Shown: positions 48,801 to 54,417, counted from the stretch's first letter. The stretch: 62,000 bases of DNA from Gnetum montanum (GCA_015680685.1 MNCI01012628.1:604694-666693); one strand, 5' to 3'. Numbers and translations are program-made. The notes: generated by a model from the letters alone, not told the origin.

Positions 48801-51154
48801 CCACCAAGTTCCATCCTAGTTGAGTGCCTTATGGCCAAACCTGACACTCTACAGTTGGGTGTCCTTTCTCGCACATCTTGCACCCAAGCGGTAATTCCTC
48901 TTGAGCCTTTGGTAGGTTTTCAAACCAAACTTGGATTTTTTCTTCCCCCACGGCCGTTTCCAAGACAACCTCACTCACCCTATCCTCTAATCCCAAAGAC
49001 CTCCAAACGCAAAAGTGGACATACCCCATTCTGTCCATTGACGTCGTAAAGGTGTTAAATTTGATAAACTTGCCAAACAGGCCAACTAGGGACTTCAAAA
49101 ATCCCAGTGGCCAATACTCTAGCAACAAGTCAAATATCTAGATCCACACTGGTGCTCTGTCAAACAAACCCGCATCATGGTGTGCCCCTAGCCACCAAGG
49201 GGCCAAAGCAAGCCCACGGGCCCTCCAAGAGCACCCACTCTCTATCTGTGTCCATCTAGAAGCTAAAAAGCAGCCGGTCATCAACTAGACTCCTTACTTT
49301 GACATTCTTCAACCCCCAAACTACCTTGACCCATCGCCTAATGAAGTTCATCCTTGGGCATGCTCCTTCAGACACAAATTTGCCTAGCAAACTCTGCTCC
49401 AGCGCTTTTAAAGTCTCCTTTGGCGGGCAGCCCACCTTGAGTCACATGATGGCCCCTTCTCTAGAGCAAGCTTCGAAATTTTCATTTCCCCTCTCCCTTG
49501 CAGAAACCCTACCCTGCGTTCCATGCCCTTCCTTTGCCTCTCCTCTGGTTCTTTTCCCTTCACTAGCTACCTAGCCCACCAAGGCCCCCATGCAAGCTGG
49601 GGCCATGCCCAACCCCATTGTCACTCCTGTCAGCCCTTGCTCCCATCACTTCAATCATGTTCACCCCCATGATATCTTTAAGTTGTGACTTAATCATGTG
49701 CATCAAAAAGATGAAACAAATATAGACCGGCAACATGTATCAATTAAGCAAGCTTGGGAGTTGAGATATTTCAATTTACAAAATATTCAATATAAAATTA
49801 TGAGCAGAAGATAACCAATAATTGTACATATCACAATCAAAAGGAAACTATCTACAACCATTCACAAGAATACAGAAAATCACTCCTACAATTATCATGA
49901 ACAATCATAATTTAAAACAAATACCAGGATTGAAAGATATGCACGTGACTGATTCTTGACCAATAACTACTGAAAAAATGCTTTGTTTAGAGCGCAGATC
50001 AAATAAGCATATACTCCCATCCTGCATACATATTACAAATAGGATGCCAAAAACATGGATCAAGGGATTCTATAGGCATAACACAGAGTAAAACACAAAA
50101 CAGCATTTACATGCTATGAAAATTAAGAATAGAAAGAATGCAATGAATCAAAAGGTATGAAACAAGAGGCAAGAACTTATAAGGTAAATACAAACAAAGT
50201 GCAGACAACTGAAAATGTCAGCTAAAGCATGGAGTGCATGGATTGCAGATATCTTTCTACGTAAGCTATGACCATGAAATTTGTTCCATGACATTAAAAA
50301 TTTCTTATCTTTCGATCAAAAAATGAATCACTTAACAATATGATATAATGAGAGAGATATAGAGGATATATTAACATACTTTCGTTCTGCCCAAGAACCG
50401 TCAAGTTTCTGTTTCTAAACACTAAGAATAAAAAATGCATCTCTCTCAAATGAAAATGAATTATGATTCATATAACCCACCATTGGAAGACTCATGAAAA
50501 ATTCTACAATCCAACTGACCACGTGTAACCAATCCTTCGATAATTGGATGGCATTTGGTGAACATAAAAATTCTGGGGCACATTGTTGTAACTATTCAAC
50601 TCCAACGTCCTCGTACACACAAAAAGAAAAGAAAAAAACATTGAACTTTGTCCCTGGCTGTTGAAATTGCCTATGAAGGCTCTTAGATACTTCAGCAAAG
50701 GAATTCTTTGTCAAAACACAATATAACTGAGAATACGAACTGGTATTTGGAAATAACTGATCAAACAAACAGATTACTGTATGTGTTAGCATTAGGGGGA
50801 TCTCTGACTAATTCATGGAAGTCCATGTTTTTGTATCTCTGCAAAGTAGACAATTTTGAGTATGCCCAATTCAGCGTCACTAAGCTGCATAGCTTTGCAT
50901 AGAGTGCAAATATTTTACAACAAAAGATGGCCAAGGTAATAAACTAAACTTCTCTGAAAATAGCAACAGAAAAATATTGAAGAACAAAATTCAGTTTTAA
51001 AGAAAGGGTTATGAAAACAAGAGCACAATAAGCTGACCTCAGCGCAGGAGGCGATGACATAAGGATTAAATGGCGATGGAGCACAATGGAGCACAGAGGC
51101 CTTGTGACCTCTGAGCGTAAGCTTCTGTGCTTGTGTTTCGCTGACACTGCTCAT
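3824..51154 (-). CDS. WD40-repeat protein, WDR53-like (partial, 5 exons, >47 kb)
   Basis: Seen: five minus-strand exons at 51,154-51,038, 50,021-49,925, 43,203-43,142, 25,975-25,922 and 3,880-3,824, all with GT-AG borders. Phases join without a break (0, 1, 0, 0, 0) into 129 residues. Three beta-propeller repeats are visible: residues 16-49 (GHKASV...SICLFDLR), 64-92 (VTCISFNPGNEH...ICLDMRK) and 107-129 (EINQISLS...AADDSGEVK). Known: WD40 propellers are protein-interaction scaffolds. The order and spacing, notably FNPGNE, NKEEINQ and FLAAADDSG, match my memory of plant WD repeat-containing protein 53. That family has over 300 residues, so roughly the N-terminal third is here and the rest lies left of the window. 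Inference: an expressed host gene, because all exons are free of stops while the intronic LINEs are riddled with them. Introns measure 1,016, 6,721, 17,166 and 22,041 bp, filled mostly by retrotransposons in both orientations. The WDR53 name is less certain than the WD40 call. Confidence 0.8.
3881..4545. other. Intron 4 left end, AT-rich
   Basis: Between exon 5 and the poly(A) side of the next LINE. No coding signal or repeat recognised. Confidence 0.5.
4838..8992 (-). pseudogene. LINE ORF2 (EN-RT-zf-CTD-tail), broken
   Basis: Starts with MKILSWNCRG, the plant L1 endonuclease opening, in a four-base overlap with ORF1. RT pieces: 7,851-7,600 (NKALGPNG, VEFFREFDDILG) and 7,066-6,752, where the catalytic Y-x-D-D reads Y-A-N-D. 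6,587-6,405 is the post-RT segment (GGKGGQKLHLVCWELIVCSK). The zf-RVT and C-terminal domain are heavily damaged between 6,400 and 5,350. A coiled-coil-like type-B tail (VRDLQ, later LPEITQLVMEGDANQ) ends with LARDPKG at 4,838. The loss of one catalytic Asp, together with many stops, makes it inactive. Confidence 0.75.
5680..5703. repeat. GTAG/GATA microsatellite
   Basis: (GTAG)n passing into ATAG units, inside the damaged LINE ORF2. Confidence 0.7.
8989..10304 (-). pseudogene. LINE ORF1 (DUF4283-like nucleic-acid-binding protein), broken
   Basis: Readable segments on minus: 10,304-9,894 (Gly-rich start, then ALRALKLCLLGKFVLEGALE, MDLIRHWAKVAWGLEDV and EEDRDYVLLGGTVVLWG), 9,847-9,662 (EFLKSMSSLFGEFIKFD, MDKMGYTCFCVWRLLG) and 9,396-8,989 (ELPPLGDWIMLGKGSS, ending VQRTLKEVYHRRMSISP). 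These are the ORF1 landmarks shared by the other copies in the window. Its TGA stop overlaps the ORF2 start by four bases. Expected role is RNA binding in the LINE ribonucleoprotein. Frameshifts and stops make it inactive. Confidence 0.75.
10305..10305. other. Single N: likely contig junction
   Basis: Sequence changes abruptly from GC-rich LINE ORF1 to AT-rich intron at this N. Confidence 0.7.
10306..12176. other. AT-rich intron 4 sequence, no gene recognised
   Basis: Non-coding by eye. A copy of the GACCAAGAAGCTCCCC motif found in the downstream tandem array occurs near 11,351, suggesting that both belong to one decayed repeat. Confidence 0.5.
12177..12470. repeat. 101-bp tandem repeat (two near-identical units plus degenerate part)
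   Basis: AACCATTATGACC starts at 12,177 and again at 12,278. Both units contain CTATGACCGGGAAGCTCCCC. Shorter, degraded GTTATGACCAAAAAA units follow to about 12,470. Confidence 0.7.
12488..13655 (+). mobile_element. Internally deleted Ty1/copia-like LTR element
   Basis: The 3' LTR at 13,195-13,655 starts TGTTGG and ends CTAACA. It is preceded by a polypurine tract AAAGGAGGGA (13,184-13,193). Its last ~110 bp (ACTCTCAATCCATCTGCTGC...AAATTCTAACA) recur at 12,488-12,592, which is the end of the 5' LTR. ATTGTTACGAGAGCAATAGG at 12,593 then resembles the copia primer-binding site for initiator tRNA-Met (known form TGGTATCAGAGC). Only about 600 bp separate PBS and polypurine tract, so no protein is encoded. 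The 5' LTR appears truncated or has a divergent U3. Confidence 0.65.
12689..12890. repeat. 60-bp tandem repeat, 3-4 units, inside the copia internal region
   Basis: Units start at 12,689, 12,749, 12,807 and 12,867 with AAAAACTTCATG-like openings. Each includes a CATCTTAA(A/T)GGAGG-like purine string resembling the element's own polypurine tract. Confidence 0.6.
13656..14350 (+). pseudogene. Ty1/copia polyprotein remnant (RVT_2 start)
   Basis: Around 14,137-14,340 three frames give YKALMNNN-x-ELVGVP, then GYQQGGGLNFKEIF and TIIGTLNCI. This is the beginning of copia reverse transcriptase as it appears in plants (N-x-T-W-x-L-V, then G-Y-x-Q-x-x-G-x-D-F-x-E-x-F). A 109-residue open frame at 13,656-13,985 precedes it without recognisable domain. 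It is cut off at 14,350 by the poly(A) end of a minus-strand LINE. Confidence 0.55.
14351..14707 (-). mobile_element. 3' end of a minus-strand L1 split by a nested LINE (left piece)
   Basis: T14 run at 14,351-14,364 (poly(A) in reverse), then 3'UTR with the ATTATAACA-type start also seen at about 34,500. At its right edge the minus reading K-I-H-W-E-L continues the protein that breaks off at 21,680 as N-K-I-H. The other piece is 21,675-23,985. Confidence 0.65.
14726..16724 (+). pseudogene. LINE ORF1 (DUF4283-like, CCHC knuckle), broken
   Basis: Opens MGGKAANARN with a Gly-rich N-terminus. The DUF4283-like core follows near 15,260-15,420 (I-P-W-E then ASCLGDFICFD and MGFAHLYV). A perfect CCHC knuckle (C-A-T-C-x4-H-x4-C) lies at 15,531-15,572. 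After the gap, residues to 16,724 include KLPPLADWVSV and VDLGVQQTLEEVYKHTACKT, homologous to the ORF1 ends of the copies at 8,989 and 48,323. Stops interrupt the frame. The TGA stop at 16,722 overlaps the ORF2 ATG at 16,721. Confidence 0.75.
15727..16246. other. G17 run followed by 503-base N gap
   Basis: G homopolymer 15,727-15,743, then N 15,744-16,246, within LINE ORF1. Apparent open frames through the N run have no meaning. Confidence 0.95.
16721..21397 (+). pseudogene. LINE ORF2: EN-RT-zf-RVT-CTD-coiled coil-CPYVI module, broken
   Basis: Endonuclease from 16,721 (after MRF, WNCRG is partly preserved; CDVVCLQETKLQ at about 16,808). The terminal S-D-H is degraded to S-K-H near 17,355. 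RT is at about 18,000-19,160: GPNQVRFIQGRHIQDQILL at 18,289, LKLDISKAYD at 18,400, and a YVDD box (H-Y-V-D-D) at about 18,700. zf-RVT at 19,457-19,660 has C-P-M-C...H-F-L-L-N-C. The unusual C-terminal domain is at about 19,957-20,340 (EAFFMNWMGNVTLFRGC, later AMEFFTRPIPRTGSGQV). It is followed by a C23 tract coding Pro (20,524-20,546), a charged coiled coil to about 21,110, and the CPYVIM module at 21,140-21,345. Numerous stops, mostly TGA/TAG/TAA at former CGA/CAG/CAA/TGG, make it dead. Confidence 0.8.
20524..20546. repeat. C23 homopolymer
   Basis: Pro-coding linker immediately after the ORF2 C-terminal domain, followed by A8. Length is likely unstable or misassembled. Confidence 0.9.
21675..23985 (-). 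mobile_element. 5'-truncated L1-type LINE (type-A tail), right piece
   Basis: Reading minus from 23,985: end of RT (23,966-23,766, LQNRVDHW, MLVSSILLAMAKYMAS, PPKKIISQVN), zf-RVT (23,395-23,230, YIFCGEGNVKTIEHLLYLC), and a link with LDCKSFQDNGKLW. The C-terminal domain follows at about 22,985-22,640 (FYTRWLGDTTWFRGIEI, EYLGIIVVGDGSS, AMLFFQGT). Then come a Gly/Pro-rich linker with an N at 22,309, a coiled coil (ADLEDLEVKLKWKANK) and the CPYVI-type module at about 21,895-21,690 (YVLMRVNS, NDLHAYIKRIS). It breaks at the insertion of the plus-strand LINE and resumes at 14,707. Confidence 0.75.
22309..22309. other. Single N in the GC-rich LINE linker
   Basis: Same position in the element (linker after the C-terminal domain) as the N at 30,524. 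Confidence 0.7.
23986..25921. other. Intron 4 right end, two unassigned open frames
   Basis: Mostly AT-rich. Plus-strand frames at 24,291-24,566 (91 codons) and 25,070-25,333 (87 codons), and the overlapping minus frame at 25,524-25,051, have no motif I recognise. They lie inside the intron between exons 4 and 5. They may be fragments of an older repeat. Confidence 0.4.
25922..25975 (-). CDS. WDR53-like exon 4
   Basis: 54 nt, exactly 18 codons: DISTGFEKYAFNKEEINQ. Acceptor TTTGTAG, donor GTTCAT. It links repeat 2 to repeat 3. Recognised from the conserved NKEEINQ string and from phase 0 on both sides. Confidence 0.72.
25976..27068. other. Intron 3, possible start of an LTR
   Basis: TGTAGTGCCCCACATTTGTA at 26,115 resembles the first bases of some plant Ty3 LTRs, but no partner LTR or PBS was found. 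Otherwise AT-rich with no coding signal. Confidence 0.3.
27116..27123 (+). promoter_or_regulatory. TATA-box candidate TATAAATA
   Basis: CCTATAAATAG with GC-richer flanks, about 1 kb into a possible LTR that starts at 26,115. Antisense to the host gene. A second copy at 30,572 is part of the 1,081-bp duplication. Confidence 0.3.
28134..28149. other. Predicted LINE target-site duplication (left copy)
   Basis: AAAACATGAGAGGTGC directly precedes the LINE 5' junction. A + strand L1 insertion primed at TT/AAAA would duplicate a segment that begins AAAA. The right copy lies in the unassembled part. Confidence 0.45.
28150..30523 (+). mobile_element. Young, 5'-truncated L1-type LINE, 3' end missing at N
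   Basis: Strongly GC-rich block in AT-rich intron. The 5' junction is defined by comparison with the uninterrupted copy of the flank at 31,605/31,606. Insertion begins inside the RT coding region, typical of 5' truncation. It ends in a G/C hairpin-prone linker at 30,523, before its coiled-coil tail, 3'UTR and poly(A). Lies in intron 3, antisense to the host gene. Confidence 0.88.
28153..30523 (+). CDS. LINE ORF2 fragment: RT, zf-RVT and C-terminal domain, open for ~790 codons
   Basis: The open frame runs from E-F-F-K-T-F-I-D-I at 28,153. No start codon is implied; the first Met is at 28,213. Counting from that Met: RT with LKLDITKAYD (97-106), GLRQGDPLSP (156-165) and the catalytic YADD (199-202), all intact; post-RT GGKGGRRIHLVCW (345-357); zf-RVT with C495, C498, H507 and C512; C-terminal domain about 619-760 (AFFSNWVNDRTFFRGREIWV, HFAFLRCLRHGT-PVNLPRFF, LILALWRGAG). 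A Gly/Pro linker follows into the N at codon 771. Function: DNA-primed reverse transcription of LINE RNA. The C-terminal domain's role is unknown; it stands where many plant L1s have RNase H. Residues beyond the N come from another contig and are not part of this protein. Confidence 0.88.
30524..30524. other. Single N: contig junction
   Basis: Left side ends in GGGGCGGGG...CCCCGCCCCCC, which can fold on itself. Right side restarts at the first base of the 1,081-bp repeat. Confidence 0.9.
30525..31605. repeat. 1,081-bp direct repeat, copy 2 (empty-site version)
   Basis: Matches 27,069-28,149 without an indel but continues into GAAAATTTAATAATG instead of the LINE. Contains the same 76-codon open frame (31,197-31,427), which has no recognised domain. 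Confidence 0.9.
31606..34476. other. AT-rich intron 3 sequence, no gene recognised
   Basis: Only short open frames. 33,919-34,290 is related to 37,917-38,255 (see that entry). A GATGAT-rich degenerate stretch lies at about 33,150-33,360. Confidence 0.5.
33919..34290. repeat. Dispersed repeat, copy 1 (diverged)
   Basis: Shares with 37,917-38,255, in the same order: CTGRGAA..AAAAGAAAAA, GCCTCAAGRGCTRAAACA, ATGGCTRTAGAAAGGTC followed by TGA(T)GACCTTTCAA-like text, and CATCACTGATRRCCT. Diverged, with indels. Family unknown. Confidence 0.5.
34477..37200 (-). mobile_element. L1-type LINE 3' half (type-A tail), decayed
   Basis: T-rich tract 34,477-34,497 is the reversed poly(A). Reading minus from 37,200: end of RT (37,078-36,878, IVHFLTRKGKIILATSVW, PPKEVIRRVDQIIGNFIW), zf-RVT/linker (36,477-36,205, FGLWSIRNKLIF), C-terminal domain at about 36,145-35,800 (VDGTFYKRW; 36,100-35,894 GYLGVSEDGEVVLP, LQDVEGFFNKLVPKIGSGQV), coiled-coil region to about 35,160, then the module GHCPYVIMDVNCNTRWHALH at about 35,130-34,940. 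Many stops. The missing upstream half may be the piece at 38,265-41,345. Confidence 0.75.
37201..38264. other. AT-rich segment between two LINE halves
   Basis: Contains a T-rich tract (37,536-37,582) followed by about 55 bp resembling the LINE 3' terminus at 34,498 (ACAATGTATTATCAACAAAA, CATGTACAAAGA), probably a very short LINE insertion, and the second copy of the dispersed repeat (37,917-38,255). About 200 codons of RT are missing across this interval. Confidence 0.5.
37917..38255. repeat. Dispersed repeat, copy 2 (diverged)
   Basis: See 33,919-34,290. Ends within about 10 bp of the RT fragment that starts at 38,265. Confidence 0.5.
38265..41345 (-). mobile_element. L1-type LINE 5' half: ORF1, endonuclease, start of RT
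   Basis: ORF1 at about 41,345-39,912: Gly/Thr-rich N-terminus, 40,953-40,729 (MWRLDNVGVRSLLEQLIL, CILLGDPWFFGVRGLALT), 40,623-40,500 (MVAFFGEFITLDKPTRTMER), and a CCHC knuckle at 40,403-40,364 with one stop. It overlaps ORF2 by ATGA at 39,915-39,912. ORF2 endonuclease to about 38,980 keeps IDWVW and the catalytic TSDHRSL (39,283-39,266). RT begins at 38,628-38,368 (GQALGPDGWPIEFFREYVDV, FRPIGVCNTLLCLFIKMLV) and is cut at 38,265. Stops throughout. In intron 3, sense to the host gene. Confidence 0.75.
41346..41510. other. AT-rich intron sequence
   Basis: Nothing recognised. Confidence 0.5.
41511..41724 (+). mobile_element. Two tandem 107-bp units with tRNA-like SINE head
   Basis: Units begin CAGTATGAACATATGG at 41,511 and 41,618 and differ by one base in the compared part. 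Each contains TGGCTAGCTCAATGATGATAA (A-box-like, cut to 20 as TGGCTAGCTCAATGATGATA) and AAGTTCGAAACCC (B-box-like; AAGTTCAAAACCC in the first unit). The near-identity means a recent tandem duplication. Confidence 0.6.
41725..43141. other. AT-rich intron 3 sequence
   Basis: No coding frame, repeat or RNA gene recognised. Confidence 0.5.
43142..43203 (-). CDS. WDR53-like exon 3
   Basis: 62 nt, acceptor TGTGCAG, donor GTATGT. Two bases complete the split Gly codon, then NEHVFFAASGNNVICLDMRK finishes WD repeat 2. A pyrimidine-rich TTTTTTTTGCAG inside the exon could serve as an alternative acceptor. The family pattern (a Gly-Asn-Glu turn before the strand) favours the upstream one. Confidence 0.75.
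43331..43836 (+). mobile_element. 506-bp 5'-truncated LINE 3' end with 10-bp target duplication
   Basis: Flanked by GTTAAACATC at 43,321-43,330 and 43,837-43,846. Ends with A10 at 43,826-43,835. The frame from 43,331 to 43,648 encodes the LINE C-terminal module: CPYIILGINCDCTWGELQRH, NEG-x-STEE, then LQQATIFVDSELHGNTLDIL. Two in-frame stops are both explicable as C-to-T. GC-rich and therefore fairly young. One N at 43,685. Confidence 0.88.
44176..48326 (-). pseudogene. LINE ORF2: EN-RT-zf-RVT-CTD-coiled coil (type B), broken
   Basis: Begins MKVLSWNC. The endonuclease keeps LVDLEIAGCRYTWSNRRQG (47,850s) and QASDHRSIL (about 47,670). RT: GWSIEFFREFEDILGANL, FMPIGVCNTLLRIFSKMLV, MCIKLDITKAYD, MRQGDPLSPLLFI (46,498 on), and HYANDMMIF in place of YADD. 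Post-RT segment GGKGGKKMHLVSW (about 45,930). zf-RVT CLLCDIELETLHHFIYGC at about 45,480. C-terminal domain at about 45,090-44,690 (FFDNWEGGEMQYQGRQITV, AAEFFTGTIPRI, HFMFLKCMRHGTPINLPQFF, VLWRVGAP). Coiled coil (LRDLQ, VEDLVTEH, VELAKLIAENKQWLEVGTN) to a stop at 44,176. A C17 run at 47,891-47,907 lies in the endonuclease part. Confidence 0.8.
48323..49703 (-). pseudogene. LINE ORF1 (DUF4283-like, CCHC-type knuckle), broken
   Basis: Starts MHMIKSQLKDIMGVNMIEVM only four bases inside the element. The body is readable with shifts: ETLKALEQSLLGKFVSEGA, MNFIRRWVKVVWGLKNV, VRSLVDDRLLFSF, DREWVLLEGPWACFG, 49,128-48,829 (SLVGLFGKFIKFNTFTTSMD, MGYVHFCVWRSLG). The knuckle CKMCEKGHPTVEC at about 48,883-48,851 lacks one residue before His compared with the copy at 15,531. 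It ends VREVYHRHVFVSP and a TGA overlapping the ORF2 ATG. Confidence 0.75.
49720..49924. other. Remnant of the original intron 2
   Basis: Together with 43,204-43,330 and 43,847-43,878 this makes the pre-insertion intron of 364 bp. No features. Confidence 0.7.
49925..50021 (-). CDS. WDR53-like exon 2
   Basis: 97 nt between acceptor ATGCAG and donor GTATTT. It encodes DGSICLFDLRSKQ (end of WD repeat 1) through ESVTCISFNP plus the first base of a Gly codon completed by exon 3. The D-G-x-[IV]-C-x-F-D-L-R string is the classic end of a WD40 blade. Confidence 0.82.
50022..51037. other. Intron 1 of the WD40 gene
   Basis: 1,016 bp, AT-rich, with no transposon recognised. The only read intron not enlarged by a LINE. 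Confidence 0.7.
51038..51154 (-). CDS. WDR53-like exon 1 with start codon
   Basis: Encodes 39 residues starting MSSVSETQAQ and holding the first half of WD repeat 1 (GHKASVLHCAPSP, then VIASCAE). It ends on a complete GAG codon followed by donor GTCAGC. The sequence upstream (minus sense) contains TTTGCAG 11 bases before the ATG, so a 5'UTR intron is possible. I found no TATA box or other promoter element I would defend. Confidence 0.75.
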
Positions 51155-51873
51155 CTTCTACGTTCTGCAAATCCCATCCCAGAAAAACATAAACCACTGC
51201 CGAGGAATGCATAGGATGATTTGCCAAAAAAAATATTATTTATGAAATTAATAATTAACATGTAACTGAAAACAATTCTTCGACAGGGTTATGCGCAATC
51301 CATGTACTTCTCTATCAAACACAAGAAAGACAGTCAGTTTCAGGCAGGCACTGCAAGTCACCAACATTGGAATCTTATGCAGCCAGCCATTTCTACTTGG
51401 CTGTAATCAACGCTTGATTCAAAGGTTCAAACCGGAGCCATATCATGGGGAAGATGTTATACCGTTACTTGCAGCAACGTTTACTGTGAGATTTACTTGA
51501 ACTGCAATTTTCTTACATTCTTTTTTCAATTTCTATCTCGAATTTTCATTGCTATAATTTTTGGTTGTCAAACTTAAACCAAGAATATGACTATAGGTAT
51601 TATTAATTAATTGGAAAATGCAACCTTTTAAAAGGTATTAGATTTACTGATTAAACTATTTCATTGTTGCCGGCTTTTATTGAAAAATATTATATACATC
51701 TATAATTCGTCTAAATTATCATGTACTCTGTTTGTTTTGGAGTGTACATATAGTCATTCTTTCGATTCCAACATCCCCAAAAACATTAGATTTACTAGTT
51801 AAACTATGCTCTTATTTGTACTATTCCTTATGTTCAACTCATAATAATACTACATTCGTGAGTCATTCTACCA

Positions 51874-51934
51874 AGGCTAGTGGTAAGACTCTTGATTTGA
51901 AAGCTTCAAGTCATGGGTTTGATTCTGGTGGCTA
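51874..51934 (+). mobile_element. tRNA-like SINE head candidate
   Basis: GGCTAGTGGTAAGACTCTTG (A-box-like) followed at tRNA distance by CATGGGTTTGATTCTGG (B-box-like). Confidence 0.4.
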
Positions 51935-52619
51935 ATGCTAAGTTATGTATCTACAAAGGCCTTCAAAAAAATAAAATTGGAGACATCCTTCTACTTCTCC
52001 TAAGATTTGTCAATTAAGTGAAATGTTTCTTTTTGGAAACCTACAAGTAAAGTAGAAGTGCACATAGATGCCACTTTCTTAGACCATTTTCCTATCTATA
52101 TTTTTCTCTTCCAAATTAATTTTTCCTCCTTTTGAAAGTAGGAGCTTTTTTATACGAAAGCTAATAGGTTCACAAAATCCAATGGGAAAAATATTTTGAA
52201 GTCTTTATGGAATGCATGAGAAAAAAAGACTACTAGCAATATTGGTTGGATTGACTAGTAGCAGCTAACTATGTGGAGAGTTAAAAATTATGCAAGATAG
52301 TTTGGAAAGCAATTTTGTAAGTGAAAGCTTTAAGTTAAAGAAGATATTGCAAAATATATCAAGTAAATGAAACTTTTTTAAAACCAAAATTCCTTTGATT
52401 TTGAAAATCAAAAAACTTGGCTAAAGATTCTTATGCTAAAAAGTGCTGGGATGATTTTGAAGTTAAAAGTGCTCTCACTAAAAGTCACATGTCATAACTA
52501 AAAACTGAAGATAAACGTTGCAAAGAATTTTTAAAATTTCTAAAAGAAAAGGGTTAAGTAGCTAAACTAGAATCACTTTATAAAAATGTTCCATCATTGC
52601 AAATTTAGAAATTAACAAT

Positions 52620-52690
52620 GAGGTGTTAGCCTAATGCTAAGATACTTGATCTGGAAATTCTAGGTCATGGGTTCAATTTTACTAAGTTAT
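52620..52690 (+). mobile_element. tRNA-like SINE head candidate
   Basis: GTTAGCCTAATGCTAAGATA and, at tRNA distance, TCATGGGTTCAATTTTAC. Similar in layout to 51,874 but diverged. Confidence 0.4.
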
Positions 52691-52849
52691 AAAGTTCTAT
52701 GTGGATTATATATCTTGGGGTGTATCTATGTTTCAATTATTTCAAGTTACACCTTACAAATTCATGAACTATTAACAAGTTTTTAGCAAATCATTTTTAT
52801 TTTATTTTTTCTTCTAAAGATTTTAGCAAAGAAACCTTGGAGGCATCTA

Positions 52850-54417
52850 GTATGAATATTTCTCATCTTATAATAGAAGCACATCAAAATATTCTTGAAG
52901 TAGAAATTACAGTGAAATAAATCAAAGTAGCTGCTTTTAGTTTATTGATGGTAAAGCTCTAAGATTTGATGGTTTTCTAATAATTTTTTTTTTAAATTAG
53001 GACGTTGTTGGATATGATATCTTTCATGTTTTCCAATAAGTTATTAAAAAAGTTTTCCTTGGTAGAAATATTAATAAAAGTGTGATTCATCCTTTTCCTA
53101 AAAATTAAGATCTTCAACATATTAGTAATTGGAGTCATATTACTCTTCTTAATAACACCTATAAACTTTTAGCTAAATGCATGGCTTATCAATTTCAAAA
53201 GGTTAGAGAAAATATCAATAGAACTGAGCAAACAAGTTTTGTTAAAGACTAACATATCTTAAATAATGTTATTATAGCTTGGAAGGAAATGCAATGTGCT
53301 TTTGATACTAACTAGGATATTGCTTGTAGTAAGTTAGATAATGCTAAAGTGTATGATAAGATTGAATGGAAATTCATTATTTCTTGTCTCTATAAACTTG
53401 GATTTGGCAATTATTTTATTCATCTTATCTGTACCCTACTTACTAATGCTAATGTTCAAGTTGCTACTAATTTTGGATTGAGTTCCTCCTTTTCTCTTTA
53501 GCAGTTAATTCATCTTAGTTGATTATTGTTGCAGATTTTCTTTTACATAATCTATATTATGATCTACAAAGGGATATTGATAAAAATGGATTGCAAAGTA
53601 TATTGATAAAAATGATGTTTGGATGCTCCTTTTAAGAAACAAACGTATGTAAGGAAAACTTTGAAATGATAATACTTAGTTTTTTAATAACTTGCTTCAC
53701 TATCTCCTTTTTCCTTAGGCCATTTTTATCCCTAGTTCTCTATTTCTTAAATAGATTTAGAAGATAGTGAAAGCTTAGTAAGTATTAGAATTACAATCAT
53801 ATTAGAGTTTTGGAAGATATGCTTAATCAAATTAACTCATGGTGGCTTCCTTTTAATGAAGGATCTTGAAATACTAACTTATCTAAATTGTCTACTACTT
53901 GGAATAAGTTTGGTATCATTGTAGTTTCATGTATTCATATAGATGATAGCTAGATTACATAGAAGAAAGCTTCTAGCCTCTATGGTTTGGATAGGAAAAT
54001 AAAAAAAGATTTTGAAAAATTAATTTATGATCTTGAGAATTTATTTAAAGTTGATAATAGTTCACATTATACTTTTCTAGATAACTTTTTGGAGGGATGA
54101 CAAATCTATTTTTCCTTTTAACTCTAAACTTGCATGCAAGATTATTACAAAGAATGATTTTATTCATAACAAATTCAATAAGGTTTGGGATATGTTCCTT
54201 TTAACTCTAAACTTGCATGCAAGATTATTATAAAGAATGATTTTATTGATAACAAATTCAATAAGGTTTGGGATATGCAATTATTACATCACTTTTGGAT
54301 GAGGAAAATGAAAGATGTTTTGAGGGCTTCTACATTTCTAAAAAATTATATTTTTTAATGATGTCTTATTTATTGAGGGCTTCCTATTGGCACTCATCTT
54401 AGCATGTGAGGGTGGGG
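52850..54417 (+). mobile_element. Decayed L1 LINE of a second family (RT to zf-RVT)
   Basis: RT is readable with stops at about 53,110-53,520: ISNWSHITLLNNTYKLLAKC, ILNNVIIAWKEMQ, KLDNAKVYDKIEW, LYKLGFGNYFIHLICTLLTN. Near 54,360 the zf-RVT start GLPIGTHLS appears, then the element stops in a G-rich junction. It resembles the minus-strand LINE immediately to the right more than the family in the WD40 gene. Confidence 0.65.
54112..54277 (+). repeat. 83-bp tandem duplication in the decayed LINE
   Basis: TTCCTTTTAACTCTAAACTT starts at 54,112 and again at 54,195. The two copies differ at two visible bases. Confidence 0.85.

Larger units (their letters stand above)
43879..49706 (-). mobile_element. 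Full-length L1-type LINE (type-B tail) with 13-bp target duplication
   Basis: 5,828 bp between two AAAGATGAAACAA copies (43,866-43,878 and 49,707-49,719). Reversed poly(A) is interrupted T tract 43,879-43,894. ORF1 49,703-48,323, ORF2 48,326-44,176, 3'UTR to 43,895. Sits in intron 2 of the WD40 gene in the sense direction, 32 bp from the end of the preceding LINE's right target duplication (43,846 to 43,879). Confidence 0.9.
51155..52849. other. Upstream region of the WD40 gene and AT-rich intergenic DNA
   Basis: No promoter element identified with confidence. Two tRNA-like SINE heads are listed separately. Confidence 0.5.
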
